Assembly: GCF_013030945.1 (NCBI RefSeq)
Contig: NZ_JABBXF010000032.1
Location: forward strand, 62,001 to 126,000
Length of the DNA stretch: 64,000 bases
Source: Streptomyces morookaense
GTDB taxonomy: Bacteria; Actinomycetota; Actinomycetes; Streptomycetales; Streptomycetaceae
Direction of reading: 5' to 3'
This document shows, piece by piece, positions 31,754 to 41,131 of the stretch. Below the pieces are notes generated by a model, which was not told the origin of the DNA, searched no databases, and saw only the letters and a program-made list of their open reading frames with translations. A program made the position numbers and the translations under genes. Each line of letters starts with the position of its first letter. Position 1 is the stretch's first letter.

Positions 31754-33244
31754 ATGACCGAGCACGTACGGGTGGCGGTGATCGGGGCCGGGTTCGGGGG
31801 GCTGGGGGCGGCCGTGCGGCTGCGGCGGGAAGGGGTCACCGACTTCGTGGTCCTGGAGCGCGCCGGAGCCGTCGGCGGGACCTGGCGGGACAACACGTAT
31901 CCGGGCTGCGCCTGCGACGTCCCCTCCCATCTCTATTCCTTCTCCTTCGCCCCCAACCCCGAGTGGCCCCGCAACTTCTCCGGGCAGGAGCACATCCGTG
32001 CCTATCTGGAGCGGGTCACCGATGTCTTCGGACTGCGGCCGCACATCCGGTTCAACTGCGAGGTGAGGGCCATGCGGTGGGACGCGGACCGGCTCCTCTG
32101 GGAGATCGACGCCGGTGACCGTGCCCTCACCGCCGACGTCGTCGTCTCCGCCACCGGGCCGCTCGCCGATCCCAAGGTGCCGGACGTGCCGGGGCTCGAC
32201 GGGTTCTCCGGCGCGGTCTTCCACTCCTCCCGCTGGGACCACTCCTACGACCTGCGCGACAAGCGCGTCGCCGTCATCGGCACCGGCGCCTCCGCCATCC
32301 AGCTCGTGCCCGGCATCCAGCCGGACGTCCGGCGGCTCACGCTCTTCCAGCGCACCCCGCCCTGGGTGCTGCCGCGCGCCGACCGGCGGATCACCGCGGC
32401 CGAGCGCTGGCTGCACACCCGGGTGCCCGCCACCCGCGCCCTGCGGCGCGGAATGCTCTGGGGCATCAGGGAGGTTCAGGTCAACCTGTTCACCAAATAC
32501 CCCGACCAGCTGGGCTGGATAGAAGGCCTCGCCAAGTCCCATATGGCCAAGGCGATCAAGGATCCGGAGATGCGGGCCCTGCTCACCCCGGACTACCGCA
32601 TCGGCTGCAAGCGCATACTGCTGTCCAACGACTACTACCCGGCCCTCGCGCAGCCCAATGTCGACCTCGTCGCCTCCGGGCTCGCCGAGGTGCGCGGTTC
32701 CACGCTCGTCGCCGCCGACGGCACCGAGGCCGAGGCCGACGCCATCGTCTTCGGCACCGGATTCCGGGTGACCGCCATGCCCATCGCAGAGCGCGTCACC
32801 GGCGCCGCCGGGACCACGCTCGCCGAGGAGTGGAAGGACGGCATGGCCGCCCTGCGCGGCACCAGCGCCGCCGGTTTCCCCAACTTCCTCACCATCATCG
32901 GGCCCAACACCGGCCTCGGGAACAGCTCGATGATCCTCATCATCGAGGCCCAGCTGAACTACCTCGCCGACTTCCTCCGCCAGCTCGGCACCCTCGGCGG
33001 CCGCGCCGCGCTCGACGCCCGCCCCTCCGCCGTCCGTGCCTGGAACCGGCGCCTGCAGCAGCGGCTGCAGCGCACCGTCTGGAACACCGGCGGCTGCGAC
33101 AGCTGGTACCTCGACGCGGAGGGCCGCAACACCGTGGTCTGGCCCGGGAGTACGGGCGAGTTCCGCCGGGTCACCCGCCGCGTCGACCTCGCCGAGTACC
33201 AGCTGCTGCGCGCCGCCCGCGTCCCGGCGGAGGCCGCCCGGTGA
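31754..33244 (+). CDS. Flavin-dependent Baeyer-Villiger-type monooxygenase
   Basis: A 496-residue FAD- and NADPH-dependent monooxygenase. FAD-binding Rossmann motif: VAVIGAGFGGLGAAVRL at residues 7-23. NADPH-binding motif: VAVIGTGASAIQLVP. Between them lies FSGAVFHSSRWDHS, which matches the Baeyer-Villiger fingerprint FxGxxxHxxxWD. The substrate-side motif GGTWRDNTYPGCACDVPSHL is also typical. Such enzymes insert oxygen beside ketones or oxidise sulfides; the substrate is unknown. The stop overlaps the start of the SDR gene (GTGA), so the two enzymes are coupled and may act in sequence, with the SDR interconverting alcohol and ketone. Confidence 0.92.
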   Translation: MTEHVRVAVIGAGFGGLGAAVRLRREGVTDFVVLERAGAVGGTWRDNTYPGCACDVPSHLYSFSFAPNPEWPRNFSGQEHIRAYLERVTDVFGLRPHIRFNCEVRAMRWDADRLLWEIDAGDRALTADVVVSATGPLADPKVPDVPGLDGFSGAVFHSSRWDHSYDLRDKRVAVIGTGASAIQLVPGIQPDVRRLTLFQRTPPWVLPRADRRITAAERWLHTRVPATRALRRGMLWGIREVQVNLFTKYPDQLGWIEGLAKSHMAKAIKDPEMRALLTPDYRIGCKRILLSNDYYPALAQPNVDLVASGLAEVRGSTLVAADGTEAEADAIVFGTGFRVTAMPIAERVTGAAGTTLAEEWKDGMAALRGTSAAGFPNFLTIIGPNTGLGNSSMILIIEAQLNYLADFLRQLGTLGGRAALDARPSAVRAWNRRLQQRLQRTVWNTGGCDSWYLDAEGRNTVVWPGSTGEFRRVTRRVDLAEYQLLRAARVPAEAAR

Positions 33245-34125
33245 GCGCCCGTACGAGCCTGGCCGGCCAGGTCGCCGTCGTCACCGGCGCCGCGCGCGGC
33301 GTGGGGGAGCTGCTCGCCCGCAAGCTGGCCGCGCGCGGGGCGCACGTGGCCCTGGTGGGCCTGGAGCCCGCCGAACTGCGGCGCGTCGCCGAGACGTTGC
33401 GCACCGACTCCGCCCACTGGCACGCCGACGTCACCGACCACACGGCCATGTCCCAGGTGGCCCGCGAGGTCAAGGCCCGCTTCGGCAAGGCGGACATCGT
33501 CGTCGCCAACGCCGGTGTCGCCACGGGCGGTCCGCTGGCCGCCTCCGACCCGGAGGCGTGGCGCCGCGTCGTCGAGGTCAACCTCGTCGGCAGCGCCGTC
33601 ACCGGGCGGGCCTTCCTGCCCGTCCTGGCCGAGAGCCGTGGCTACCTGCTGCAGATCGCCTCGTTCGCCGCCCTCGCACCGGCGCCGATGATGACCGCGT
33701 ACTGCGCGTCCAAGGCGGGCGTGGAGGCGTACGCGCACTGCCTGCGCGCCGAGGTGGGGCACAAGGGCGTACGGGTCGGGGTGGCGTATCTCAGCTGGAC
33801 GGACACCGACATGGTGCGCGGCGCCGACGAGGTCGACGTGATGCGGGAGCTGCGGCAGCGGCTGCCGTGGCCCGCCAACCGCACGTATCCGCTCGGCCCC
33901 GCCGTCGACCGGCTCGTGGCGGGCATCGAGCGCCGTTCGGCGCATGTGTACGCCCAGTGGTGGCTGCGCGGGATGCAGCCGGTGCGGTGGGCGCTGCCGG
34001 GGCTGATCGCCCTGGGCGGGCCGCGCGAGATGCGGCGCGCGGAGCCCCGGCTGACGGCCCTGCCCGGCGGGCTCGTGGGCGCAGGCGGCCGGGCGGACAC
34101 CGCGGCCCGCACAGAGCGTAGTTGA
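33241..34125 (+). CDS. Short-chain dehydrogenase/reductase
   Basis: A 294-residue NAD(P)-dependent oxidoreductase of the classical SDR fold. The cofactor motif is TGAARGVGE (TGxxxGxG), followed by NAG in VVANAGVATGGP. The catalytic Ser lies in QIASFAALAP and the Tyr/Lys pair in AYCASKAGVEAYA. A C-terminal extension of about 60 residues (WWLRGMQPVRWALPGLIALG) is hydrophobic and may contact membrane. It begins with GTG overlapping the monooxygenase stop, implying a two-step pathway on one substrate. Product identity cannot be assigned. Confidence 0.9.
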   Translation: MSARTSLAGQVAVVTGAARGVGELLARKLAARGAHVALVGLEPAELRRVAETLRTDSAHWHADVTDHTAMSQVAREVKARFGKADIVVANAGVATGGPLAASDPEAWRRVVEVNLVGSAVTGRAFLPVLAESRGYLLQIASFAALAPAPMMTAYCASKAGVEAYAHCLRAEVGHKGVRVGVAYLSWTDTDMVRGADEVDVMRELRQRLPWPANRTYPLGPAVDRLVAGIERRSAHVYAQWWLRGMQPVRWALPGLIALGGPREMRRAEPRLTALPGGLVGAGGRADTAARTERS

Positions 34126-34201
34126 TCGAAATGCGGCATTCGTCCCCGCATGTGAGGCTGGCCGTGCCCGATCACCATCACCCCTGAGGAGTGAGCACAG
34201 C

Positions 34202-34387
34202 ATGGGCATGAAGGACGACATGCAGAAGAAGGCCCAGCAGGCCAGGCAGAAGGCCCAGCAGGCCAAGCAGCAGGCGCAGCAGAAGGGGCAGCAGTCCCAG
34301 GACAAGGTGCGTCAGCAGCAGCAAGAGCGCGAGCAGCAGGGGCGCCAGCAGTCCCTGGACGACATCCAGGACGAGCTGGGCGACTGA
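34202..34387 (+). CDS. Small glutamine-rich hydrophilic protein
   Basis: A 61-residue protein of which more than a third is Gln, with repeated KAQQA units (KKAQQARQKAQQAKQQAQQK) and an acidic end (SLDDIQDELGD). The pattern predicts one long amphipathic or charged helix, like stress-related hydrophilins or CsbD-like proteins, but no family is assigned. GAGGAG lies about ten bases before ATG 34202. A perfect stem-loop terminator follows. Confidence 0.7.
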   Translation: MGMKDDMQKKAQQARQKAQQAKQQAQQKGQQSQDKVRQQQQEREQQGRQQSLDDIQDELGD

Positions 34388-34404
34388 TCCGGCGGGTTCA
34401 TGAC

Positions 34405-34440
34405 CAGTTCCCCGCGCCCCGAAAGGGGCGCGGGGAACTG
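34405..34440. repeat. Dispersed palindromic repeat, copy 4 (perfect hairpin, bidirectional terminator)
   Basis: CAGTTCCCCGCGCCCC (34405-34420), GAAA loop, and its exact complement (34425-34440): a 16-bp perfect stem closed by a GNRA tetraloop. It lies between the convergent Gln-rich and Tricorn genes. Confidence 0.88.
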
Positions 34441-34472
34441 CGCGATCAGCCGAGAACAACCCGCAGACGACG

Positions 34473-37400
34473 TCAGGCCCGCGGCGGCAGCACCGGCCGC
34501 CGCAGGTCCGGCACCCCGGAATAGTCCGGCGGCGTGGCGGCACCGTGCCGCTCCAAAAGGTCCAGCGCCAGCGCCACGGCGTCGTCCAGCTGCTTGTGCC
34601 GCCCCTCCGCCCAGTCCAGCGGCGTGCGGTCCACCTCGATGTCCGGCTCGACGCCGTGGTTCTCCACGCCCCACCGATAGGCGTCGAACCAGGCCGCGTT
34701 CATCGGCACCGTGATCGAGGTGCCGTCGCCCAGCCGGTGCCGGCCGGTCATGCCGACCACGCCGCCCCAGGTGCGCAGGCCCACCACCGGGCCGATGCCC
34801 TGGAGTTTGAAGGCCGCGGTGATCATGTCGCCGTCGGAGGAGGTCATTTCGTCGGCGATGGCGACGACCGGGCCGCGCGGCGCGTTGCTCGCGTACGACA
34901 CGGGCTGGGCGTCGCGCGTGAGGTCCCAGCCGATGATGGTGCGGGTGAGCTTCTCCACCACCAGCTCGCTGATGTTGCCGCCCGCGTTGCCGCGCACGTC
35001 GACGATCAGGGCCGGGAGCGACATCTCCATCCGCAGGTCGCGGTTGAACTGCGCCCAGCCGGAGCCGCCCATGTCGGGGATGTGCAGGTAACCGCACTTG
35101 CCGCCGCTGAGTTCGCGGACGACCGCGCGGCGCTTGGCCACCCAGTCCTGGTAGCGCAGCGGCCGTTCGTCGATGAGCGGGACGACGGCCACGCGGCGCA
35201 CGTGCCCGTCCGCCTCGGGCGGGTGGAACGCCAGCTCGACCGTGGTGCCGCCGGCCGCCGCCAGCAGCGGGTACGGGCCGGCGACCGGGTCGACGGGGCG
35301 GCCGTCGACGTGGGTGAGGATCGCGCCCTCGCGGATGCCCGAACCGGCCAGCGGCGAACGGGCCTTGGAGTCCGAGGAGTCGCCGGGCAGGATGCGCCGC
35401 ACCGCCCAGCTGCCGTCCTTCAGGTGCGTGAGGTTCGCGCCGAGCAGGCCGATCGCGCGCTGGTAGTGCGGCGGGCCCTCGTTGCGGCGGGCGGGGGTGA
35501 CATACGCGTGCGAGGTGCCGAGTTCGCCGAGGACCTCGCGGAGCAGGTCGGCGAACTCGTCGGGGGTGGCGACGTGTTCGACCAGCGGCCGGTACTGCTC
35601 CAGCACCGCGTCCCAGTCGATGCCGCACATGCCCGGCTCCCAGAAGTACGCCCGGACGATCCTGCCCGCCTCCGCGTACGCCTGCCGCCACTCCGCGGCC
35701 GGGTCGACCTCGTGCAGGATGCGGCGCATGTCGATGTAGACGGTCGTCTCGGGGTCGCCGGACTCGGTCGCGGGCACGGCCCGCAGGTCGCCCTCGTCGT
35801 TGACGACGAGCCGGGTTCCGTCGCCGCTGACCGCGAACCAGTCGATGGACGAGGTGAGTTCGGAGCGCTTGGCCTTGGCCAGGTCGAAGTGCTCCAGCGT
35901 GGGGCGGCCGGAGGTGTCGGCGGGGTTGGCGAAGGTCTCGCCGAGCGCGCCGGAGATCGGCCAGCGCAGCCACACCAGCCCGCCGCCGCTGACGGGGAAG
36001 AGGTGCGAGTACTTGGAGGCGGCGACGGGGAAGGGGGTCACCCGGCTCGCCAGGCCCTCGGCCTCGACCAGGGTCGCGCCCTCCTCGCCGGCGGTGTCCT
36101 CCTGGTCGAGCCCGCCGCCCGCGGGGCGGCCCTCGATGGTCAGGGCGAACGGCGAGGGCGTCGCCGAGGACAGCGGGACGAGGTAGGGGCGGCAGCCCAG
36201 CGGGAAGGACAGGTCGCCGGTGTGCACGTCGTAGACCGGGTCGAAGCCGCGCCAGGAGAGGAAGGCGAGGTAGCGGCCGTCGCGGGTGAACACCGGCTGT
36301 TCGTCCTCGAAGCGGCCGTCGGTGACGTCCACGACCGTCCCGTCCGTCAGTCTGGCGATCCTGATCTGCCGCAGCGAGCGGCCGATGCCGGGGTGGGACC
36401 AGGTCAGCCAGGCCGAGTCGGGGGAGAAACTCAGGTCCCGCACGGGCCCGTTGGCGGACCGGACCAGCTCGGTGACCTCGCCCGTGCCCTCCGCCGAGGT
36501 GTCCACCAGCAGCAGCCGCCCGTCGTGCGCGGCCACGGCCAGCCGCTCCCCGTCCGGCGAGGCGAGCGTCTCGTGCACCCGCCCGATCCGCCCGGCCGCC
36601 AGCCGGCGCGGTGCCGACGGCCCGGCGGCGCGCGGAAGTTGGGCGATCTCGATGGCGTCCTCGCCCTCCGCGTCCGTCACATACGCGATACGGCCGGTCG
36701 AGCCGAGCATCTCCGGCAGCCGCACCCGCACGCCCGGGGTGTCGGCGATGGCCCGGGCGGGGCCGTCGCGGTGGGTGAGCCAGTAGAGGCTGCCGCGCAC
36801 CTGGACGGCGCTGGCCCGGCCGGTGGTGTCCACGGCCAGGGCGTCGACGTGGTTCGAGGCCTGCACCTGGTAGGTGCGGCGCCCGGCGCGCGGGCCGCCG
36901 AGGCGGACGTCCAGCCGGCGGGGGACGGCGTCCGGCCCGAAGTCCTCCACCAGCCACAGCGCGCCCGCGCACTGGTAGACCACGCGCGAGCCGTCGGTCG
37001 AGGCGTGCCGCGCGTAGAAGTCGGCGTGGTCGGTGTGCCGGCGCAGGTCCGAGCCGTCGGGGAGGACGGAGTAGAGGTTGCCGGTGCCCTCGTGGTCGGA
37101 GAGGAAGGCGATCCGGCCGCCCACGAACATCACCGAGTCCAGGTGGCCGTTCAGATCCGGTACCAGCCGCTTGCCGTGCAGCCACAGCCTGCCCATGGCG
37201 CCGCCCCGGTAGCGCTTCCAGGAGGCGGGCTCGTGCGGCGGCTTGCCCGCGAGCAGCAGGGTGCGGTGCTCGCCGTCCAGGTCGGCCATCGCGATGTCGG
37301 ACACCGGACCCCACGGCAGCCGCAGGCCCGGGCTGCCGTCGGTGGGCAGCCGGTAGGCCCAGGAGAAATAGGAGAAGGGCTGGCCGTGCGAGGAGACGGC

Positions 37401-37742
37401 GAGGATGTCGTACCCGCTGCCGCGGTCGGAGGGCGCCCAGCCGCAGACCCGGGCGTCGCTGCTGCCCCAGTGGCTGAGCCGGCGGGCGGGCCCGCCGGAG
37501 ACGGGCACGAGATGGATCTCGGGATCGAGGCTGCGCCAGGTGGTGAAGGCGATCGACTCCCCGTCGGGGGCGAACCGCGGATGCCCGCAACGGGTGCGGT
37601 CGACGGTGAGCCGCCAGGCCCGGCCGCCTTCCGGGGCGAGCGGGGCGAGCCAGAGGTCGTCCTCCGCGACGAAGCAGAGACGATCCCCATGGAGATGGGG
37701 GAACCGCAGGTACGAGCCGGTTGCGTCGCTCACAGACACCAT
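34473..37742 (-). CDS. Tricorn protease homologue (S41 family)
   Basis: A 1089-residue cytoplasmic peptidase that trims oligopeptides, as Tricorn does after the proteasome. N-terminal beta-propeller regions (about 1-640) show repeated blade motifs such as RYLAFLSWRGFDPVYDVHTG and SPDGERLAVAAHDGRLLLVD. A mixed helical domain follows (AYVTPARRNEG, with catalytic His in LGTSHAYV), then PDZ (GIREGAILTHVDGRPVDPVA), and the catalytic core ALIVDVRGNAGGNISELVVE with nucleophile Ser in ADEMTSSDGDMITAAFK. A late Glu lies near NHGVEPDIEVD. ATG 37742 is chosen; an in-frame TTG at 37769 is possible. It is divergent from the TetR gene. Confidence 0.92.
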   Translation of the reverse strand: MVSVSDATGSYLRFPHLHGDRLCFVAEDDLWLAPLAPEGGRAWRLTVDRTRCGHPRFAPDGESIAFTTWRSLDPEIHLVPVSGGPARRLSHWGSSDARVCGWAPSDRGSGYDILAVSSHGQPFSYFSWAYRLPTDGSPGLRLPWGPVSDIAMADLDGEHRTLLLAGKPPHEPASWKRYRGGAMGRLWLHGKRLVPDLNGHLDSVMFVGGRIAFLSDHEGTGNLYSVLPDGSDLRRHTDHADFYARHASTDGSRVVYQCAGALWLVEDFGPDAVPRRLDVRLGGPRAGRRTYQVQASNHVDALAVDTTGRASAVQVRGSLYWLTHRDGPARAIADTPGVRVRLPEMLGSTGRIAYVTDAEGEDAIEIAQLPRAAGPSAPRRLAAGRIGRVHETLASPDGERLAVAAHDGRLLLVDTSAEGTGEVTELVRSANGPVRDLSFSPDSAWLTWSHPGIGRSLRQIRIARLTDGTVVDVTDGRFEDEQPVFTRDGRYLAFLSWRGFDPVYDVHTGDLSFPLGCRPYLVPLSSATPSPFALTIEGRPAGGGLDQEDTAGEEGATLVEAEGLASRVTPFPVAASKYSHLFPVSGGGLVWLRWPISGALGETFANPADTSGRPTLEHFDLAKAKRSELTSSIDWFAVSGDGTRLVVNDEGDLRAVPATESGDPETTVYIDMRRILHEVDPAAEWRQAYAEAGRIVRAYFWEPGMCGIDWDAVLEQYRPLVEHVATPDEFADLLREVLGELGTSHAYVTPARRNEGPPHYQRAIGLLGANLTHLKDGSWAVRRILPGDSSDSKARSPLAGSGIREGAILTHVDGRPVDPVAGPYPLLAAAGGTTVELAFHPPEADGHVRRVAVVPLIDERPLRYQDWVAKRRAVVRELSGGKCGYLHIPDMGGSGWAQFNRDLRMEMSLPALIVDVRGNAGGNISELVVEKLTRTIIGWDLTRDAQPVSYASNAPRGPVVAIADEMTSSDGDMITAAFKLQGIGPVVGLRTWGGVVGMTGRHRLGDGTSITVPMNAAWFDAYRWGVENHGVEPDIEVDRTPLDWAEGRHKQLDDAVALALDLLERHGAATPPDYSGVPDLRRPVLPPRA

Positions 37743-37804
37743 GGTTTCGGCCGGTGGGGCCCCCGGCAACTCGGTCCGTGCCCCGCAGTGACCGAGAACA
37801 CCAT

Positions 37805-37867
37805 CGAAACGGTCCCGTTTCGCTCCCTGCCCGGCTTACGCTCGTACGGTACGAAACCGTTTCGTAC
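37805..37867. promoter_or_regulatory. Two TetR-type operators
   Basis: CGAAACGG-TC-CCGTTTCG (37805-37822) and GTACGAAA-CCG-TTTCGTAC (37849-37867) are perfect inverted repeats sharing CGAAAC/GTTTCG arms, centred about 45 bp apart, between the Tricorn and TetR genes. The second ends 15 bases before the TetR ribosome site. Autoregulation is likely. Confidence 0.72.
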
Positions 37868-37894
37868 GACAGCTTCGGCCGGGAAGGAGGCGGA

Positions 37895-38494
37895 ATGCCG
37901 ACGGACACACCCAAGCCGGCGGTGCGCCGCACCCGGCTGACGCCCGAACGCGAGGCCGAACTCTACGAGGCGGTTCTCGCACTTCTGCGCGAGGTCGGTT
38001 ACGACGCCCTCACGATGGACGCCGTCGCCGCCCGGACCCGCGCCAGCAAGGCCACCCTCTACCGCCAGTGGAAGGGCAAGCCCGAGCTGGTCGCGAGCGC
38101 GCTGCGGCACAACAAGCCGATGAGTCTGGCGGACATCGACACCGGCACGGTGCGCGGTGACCTCCAGTCCATGGTCTGCAGCGCCGACCAGGACCGGATG
38201 GACAAGGATGCGGCCCTCATGCGGGGGCTCCAGCATGCGATCCACCGCGATCCGGACCTGAAACAGGCGCTGCGCGAGGTGCTGATCCAGCCCGAGATGG
38301 ATGCGCTGGACGCCATGTTCCGGCGGGCCGTCGACCGGGGGGAGATCGAAGCGGGCAATCCGGCGCTGCCGTTCGTCGGGCACATGGTGCTCGGCGGCTT
38401 CATCGCCCGTCCGCTGATCGAGGACCGCACCGCGGACTCGGAGTACCTCAGCCGCTACATCGACGCCGTGATCCTCCCCGCTCTCGGCCTCTAG
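37895..38494 (+). CDS. TetR-family transcriptional regulator
   Basis: A 199-residue repressor. The N-terminal helix-turn-helix (residues about 15-60) reads LYEAVLALLREVGYDALTMD, AVAARTRASKATLYRQWKGK. The remainder is an all-helical ligand-binding domain ending SEYLSRYIDAVILPALGL. GGAAGGAGG lies just before ATG 37895. It precedes an MMPL exporter on the same strand by 99 bases, the usual arrangement of a repressor controlling its exporter. Paired operators are upstream. Confidence 0.92.
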   Translation: MPTDTPKPAVRRTRLTPEREAELYEAVLALLREVGYDALTMDAVAARTRASKATLYRQWKGKPELVASALRHNKPMSLADIDTGTVRGDLQSMVCSADQDRMDKDAALMRGLQHAIHRDPDLKQALREVLIQPEMDALDAMFRRAVDRGEIEAGNPALPFVGHMVLGGFIARPLIEDRTADSEYLSRYIDAVILPALGL

Positions 38495-38593
38495 ATCCAC
38501 AACGCATATGAACCACCTGACACGCCGCTCTCGTCGTCGGGCTGGTCTCCCACGCCCGTAATTCCGTACCGATCCGACGGGAGCACACGCCTC

Positions 38594-40804
38594 GTGGCCA
38601 CGTTCCTCTACAAACTCGGCCGGCTCGCCTTCCGGCGCCGCTGGTACGTCGCCCTGATATGGGTGACGCTGCTGGCACTCGCCGGAACAGGCGCCGCCAC
38701 CGCCTCCAAAGCCACCAACGACAGCTTCTCCATCCCCGGCACCGAGGCGCAGCACGCCTTCGACCTGCTCGAGAAGCGCAACCCCGGCCAGCGTGCCGAC
38801 GGCGCGAGCGCGCGCCTGGTGTTCAAGGCCCCCGAGGGCCAGAAGATCACCGACCCGAAGAACACGGCCAAGGTCGAGAAGGTCGTCGCCGAGCTGAAGG
38901 GCGGGGGCTCTCAGGTCGAGTCGGTCGCCGACCCGTTCCAGGCGAAGGCCGTCAGCAGGGACGGGACCACCGCGTACGCGTCCGTCACCTACAAGGTGAA
39001 GTCCAACGAGCTCACCGAGGACTCGCGCACCAACCTCAAGGACGCGGCCGCGCACGGGCGCGACGACGGGCTGACCGTCGAGACCGGCGGCAGCGCGCTG
39101 CAGTCCATGCCCGAGGGCGGCAACACCGAGGTCTTCGGCATGGTGATCTCCGCCTTCGTGCTGCTGATCACCTTCGGCTCGCTGGTCGCGGCGGGGCTGC
39201 CGCTGCTGACCGCGATCATCGGCGTCGGCATCGGCATCTCCTCGATCACCGCGCTCTCCGCCACGCTGGGCCTCTCCAGCAACACCTCGACGCTCGCGAT
39301 GATGATCGGCCTCGCGGTCGGCATCGACTACGCGCTCTTCATCGTCTCCCGCTACCGGGCCGAGATGGCGGAGGGCCGTGAGCGCGAGGAGGCCGCCGGA
39401 CGGGCCGTCGGCACGGCCGGCTCCGCCGTCGTCTTCGCCGGCCTCACGGTCGTCATCGCGCTGGCCGGCCTGGCCGTCGTCAACATCCCGATCCTGACCC
39501 AGATGGGCCTCGCCGCGGCCGGCACGGTCGCCATCGCGGTGCTGATCGCCCTCACCCTGATCCCGGCACTGCTGGGCTTCTGGGGCCGCAAGGTCCTCTC
39601 CCGCAAGGCGCGCAAGGGCGCTGCCGGCGAGGGCGGGGACGCCAAGCCCAACATGGGCACCCGCTGGGCACGCTTCGTGCTGCGCCGCCCGGTGCTGGTG
39701 CTGCTGGCCGGTGTGATCGGCCTCGGCGCGGTCGCCGTCCCGGCGGCCTCGCTGGAGCTGGGCCTGCCGGACGACGGCTCGCAGCCGGTGAAGACGACCC
39801 AGCGCAAGGCGTACGACCTGCTGTCGGACGGCTTCGGCCCCGGCTTCAACGGGCCGCTGATGCTGGTCGTGGACGCCGCCAAGAGCGACAACCCGAAGGC
39901 CGCGGCGGAGTCCGTCGAGAAGACGGTCAAGGGCCTGGACGATGTCGCCATGGTCACCCCGGCCCGCTTCAACCACGACGGCGACACCGCGACGATCACG
40001 GTCATCCCCAAGTCCAAGCCCAGCGGCAAGGAGACCGAGGACCTCGTCCACGCGATCCGCGACAAGGGCGCGTCCATCAAGGGCGACACGGGCGCCCAGG
40101 TGCTCGTCACGGGCGCGACGGCGATGAACATCGACGTCTCGCAGAAGCTGAACGACGCGCTGCTGCCCTACCTGGCGCTGGTGGTCGGCCTGGCCTTCCT
40201 GCTGCTGATGGTCGTCTTCCGCTCGGTGCTGGTGCCGCTCAAGGCGGCGCTGGGCTTCCTGCTCTCGGTCGTCGCCGCGCTGGGCGCCGTCGTCGCCGTC
40301 TTCCAGTGGGGCTGGCTCAGCGGGGTCTTCGGGGTCGAGGAGACCGGCCCGATCATGAGCATGATGCCGATCTTCATGGTGGGCGTGGTGTTCGGCCTCG
40401 CGATGGACTACGAGGTGTTCCTCGTGACCCGTATGCGGGAGGCGTTCGTGCACGGCGAGCGTCCGGGCGAGGCGGTCGTGACGGGCTTCCGGCACGGGGC
40501 GCGGGTGGTGACCGCTGCGGCGATCATCATGATCAGCGTCTTCGCCGGCTTCATCGGCTCGTCCGAATCGATGATCAAGATGATGGGCTTCGGCCTCGCG
40601 ATCGCGGTCTTCTTCGACGCGTTCGTCGTTCGCATGGCGATCGTTCCGGCGGTGCTGGCCCTGCTGGGCAAGGCGGCGTGGTGGCTGCCGGCCACGTTGG
40701 GCAAGGTGCTGCCCAACGTGGATGTAGAGGGTGAGGGCCTCGCCGAGGCCAAGCCGGTTGCCTTGGCGGACCCCGACGAGGACCCGCGCCTGACGCGCGT
40801 CTGA
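38594..40804 (+). CDS. MMPL-family RND transporter
   Basis: A 736-residue exporter of the MmpL/MMPL group, which moves lipids or hydrophobic drugs using the proton gradient. It has two homologous halves, each with one membrane helix, an external domain and five helices. Hallmarks: GLAVGIDYALFIVSRYRAEM in the first half and VFGLAMDYEVFLVTRMREAF in the second, where the Asp-Tyr pairs take part in proton relay, plus AGLTVVIALAGLAVV. The GTG start (VATFLYKLG) has GGGAG upstream. The adjacent TetR gene probably represses it. The substrate is not known. Confidence 0.92.
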   Translation: MATFLYKLGRLAFRRRWYVALIWVTLLALAGTGAATASKATNDSFSIPGTEAQHAFDLLEKRNPGQRADGASARLVFKAPEGQKITDPKNTAKVEKVVAELKGGGSQVESVADPFQAKAVSRDGTTAYASVTYKVKSNELTEDSRTNLKDAAAHGRDDGLTVETGGSALQSMPEGGNTEVFGMVISAFVLLITFGSLVAAGLPLLTAIIGVGIGISSITALSATLGLSSNTSTLAMMIGLAVGIDYALFIVSRYRAEMAEGREREEAAGRAVGTAGSAVVFAGLTVVIALAGLAVVNIPILTQMGLAAAGTVAIAVLIALTLIPALLGFWGRKVLSRKARKGAAGEGGDAKPNMGTRWARFVLRRPVLVLLAGVIGLGAVAVPAASLELGLPDDGSQPVKTTQRKAYDLLSDGFGPGFNGPLMLVVDAAKSDNPKAAAESVEKTVKGLDDVAMVTPARFNHDGDTATITVIPKSKPSGKETEDLVHAIRDKGASIKGDTGAQVLVTGATAMNIDVSQKLNDALLPYLALVVGLAFLLLMVVFRSVLVPLKAALGFLLSVVAALGAVVAVFQWGWLSGVFGVEETGPIMSMMPIFMVGVVFGLAMDYEVFLVTRMREAFVHGERPGEAVVTGFRHGARVVTAAAIIMISVFAGFIGSSESMIKMMGFGLAIAVFFDAFVVRMAIVPAVLALLGKAAWWLPATLGKVLPNVDVEGEGLAEAKPVALADPDEDPRLTRV

Positions 40805-40813
40805 GACACCTGC

Positions 40814-40850
40814 CCGACGGCGGCTCTCCCACGGGGCGGGCCGCCGTCGG
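40814..40850 (+). terminator. Terminator of the MMPL gene
   Basis: CCGACGGCGGC (40814-40824) pairs perfectly with GCCGCCGTCGG (40840-40850), 15-nt loop. No T-run follows, as is common in Streptomyces terminators. Confidence 0.7.
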
Positions 40851-40860
40851 CGTCCGCCTG

Positions 40861-41015
40861 CGCCCCGTAAGGGGCGCGGGGAACTGCGCGACCAGCCCCC
40901 ACCGGCCCGCAGCCGAACGCACCACCACCCCTGGGGTCCGGGGCGCAGCCCCGGGTACCTCGGCTGCGGGTGCGTCGTGCTTGCTCGCGCAGTTCCCCGC
41001 GCCCCTTACGGGGCG
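40861..41015. repeat. Dispersed palindromic repeat, copy 5 (full length, cruciform)
   Basis: Outer arms 40861-40891 and 40985-41015 are a perfect 31-bp inverted repeat (begins CGCCCCGTAAGGGGCGCGGG). Inside, CCCGCAGCCGA and TCGGCTGCGGG form a second perfect 11-bp stem, enclosing a GGGGTCCGGGGCGCAGCCCC loop region. It fills most of the 327-bp gap between the MMPL and MarP genes; no gene is seen in the rest of the gap. Confidence 0.9.
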
Positions 41016-41131
41016 CCCTGGTGCCGCGCAACGAAAACGTGGCAAACCCCACCCCGCGGAACCGCGGGGGCGGCAATCCACGTTTTCCAGGGTGGCGCGA
41101 TCGGGGGCGCGCAAAACGAAAGGGCCCGCGT

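Noticed and set aside
34545..37940. An 1100-codon open frame opposite the Tricorn gene
   Set aside because: Composition is biased to Gly, Val, Arg and Ala with no motif, while the opposite strand encodes a complete Tricorn with catalytic residues.
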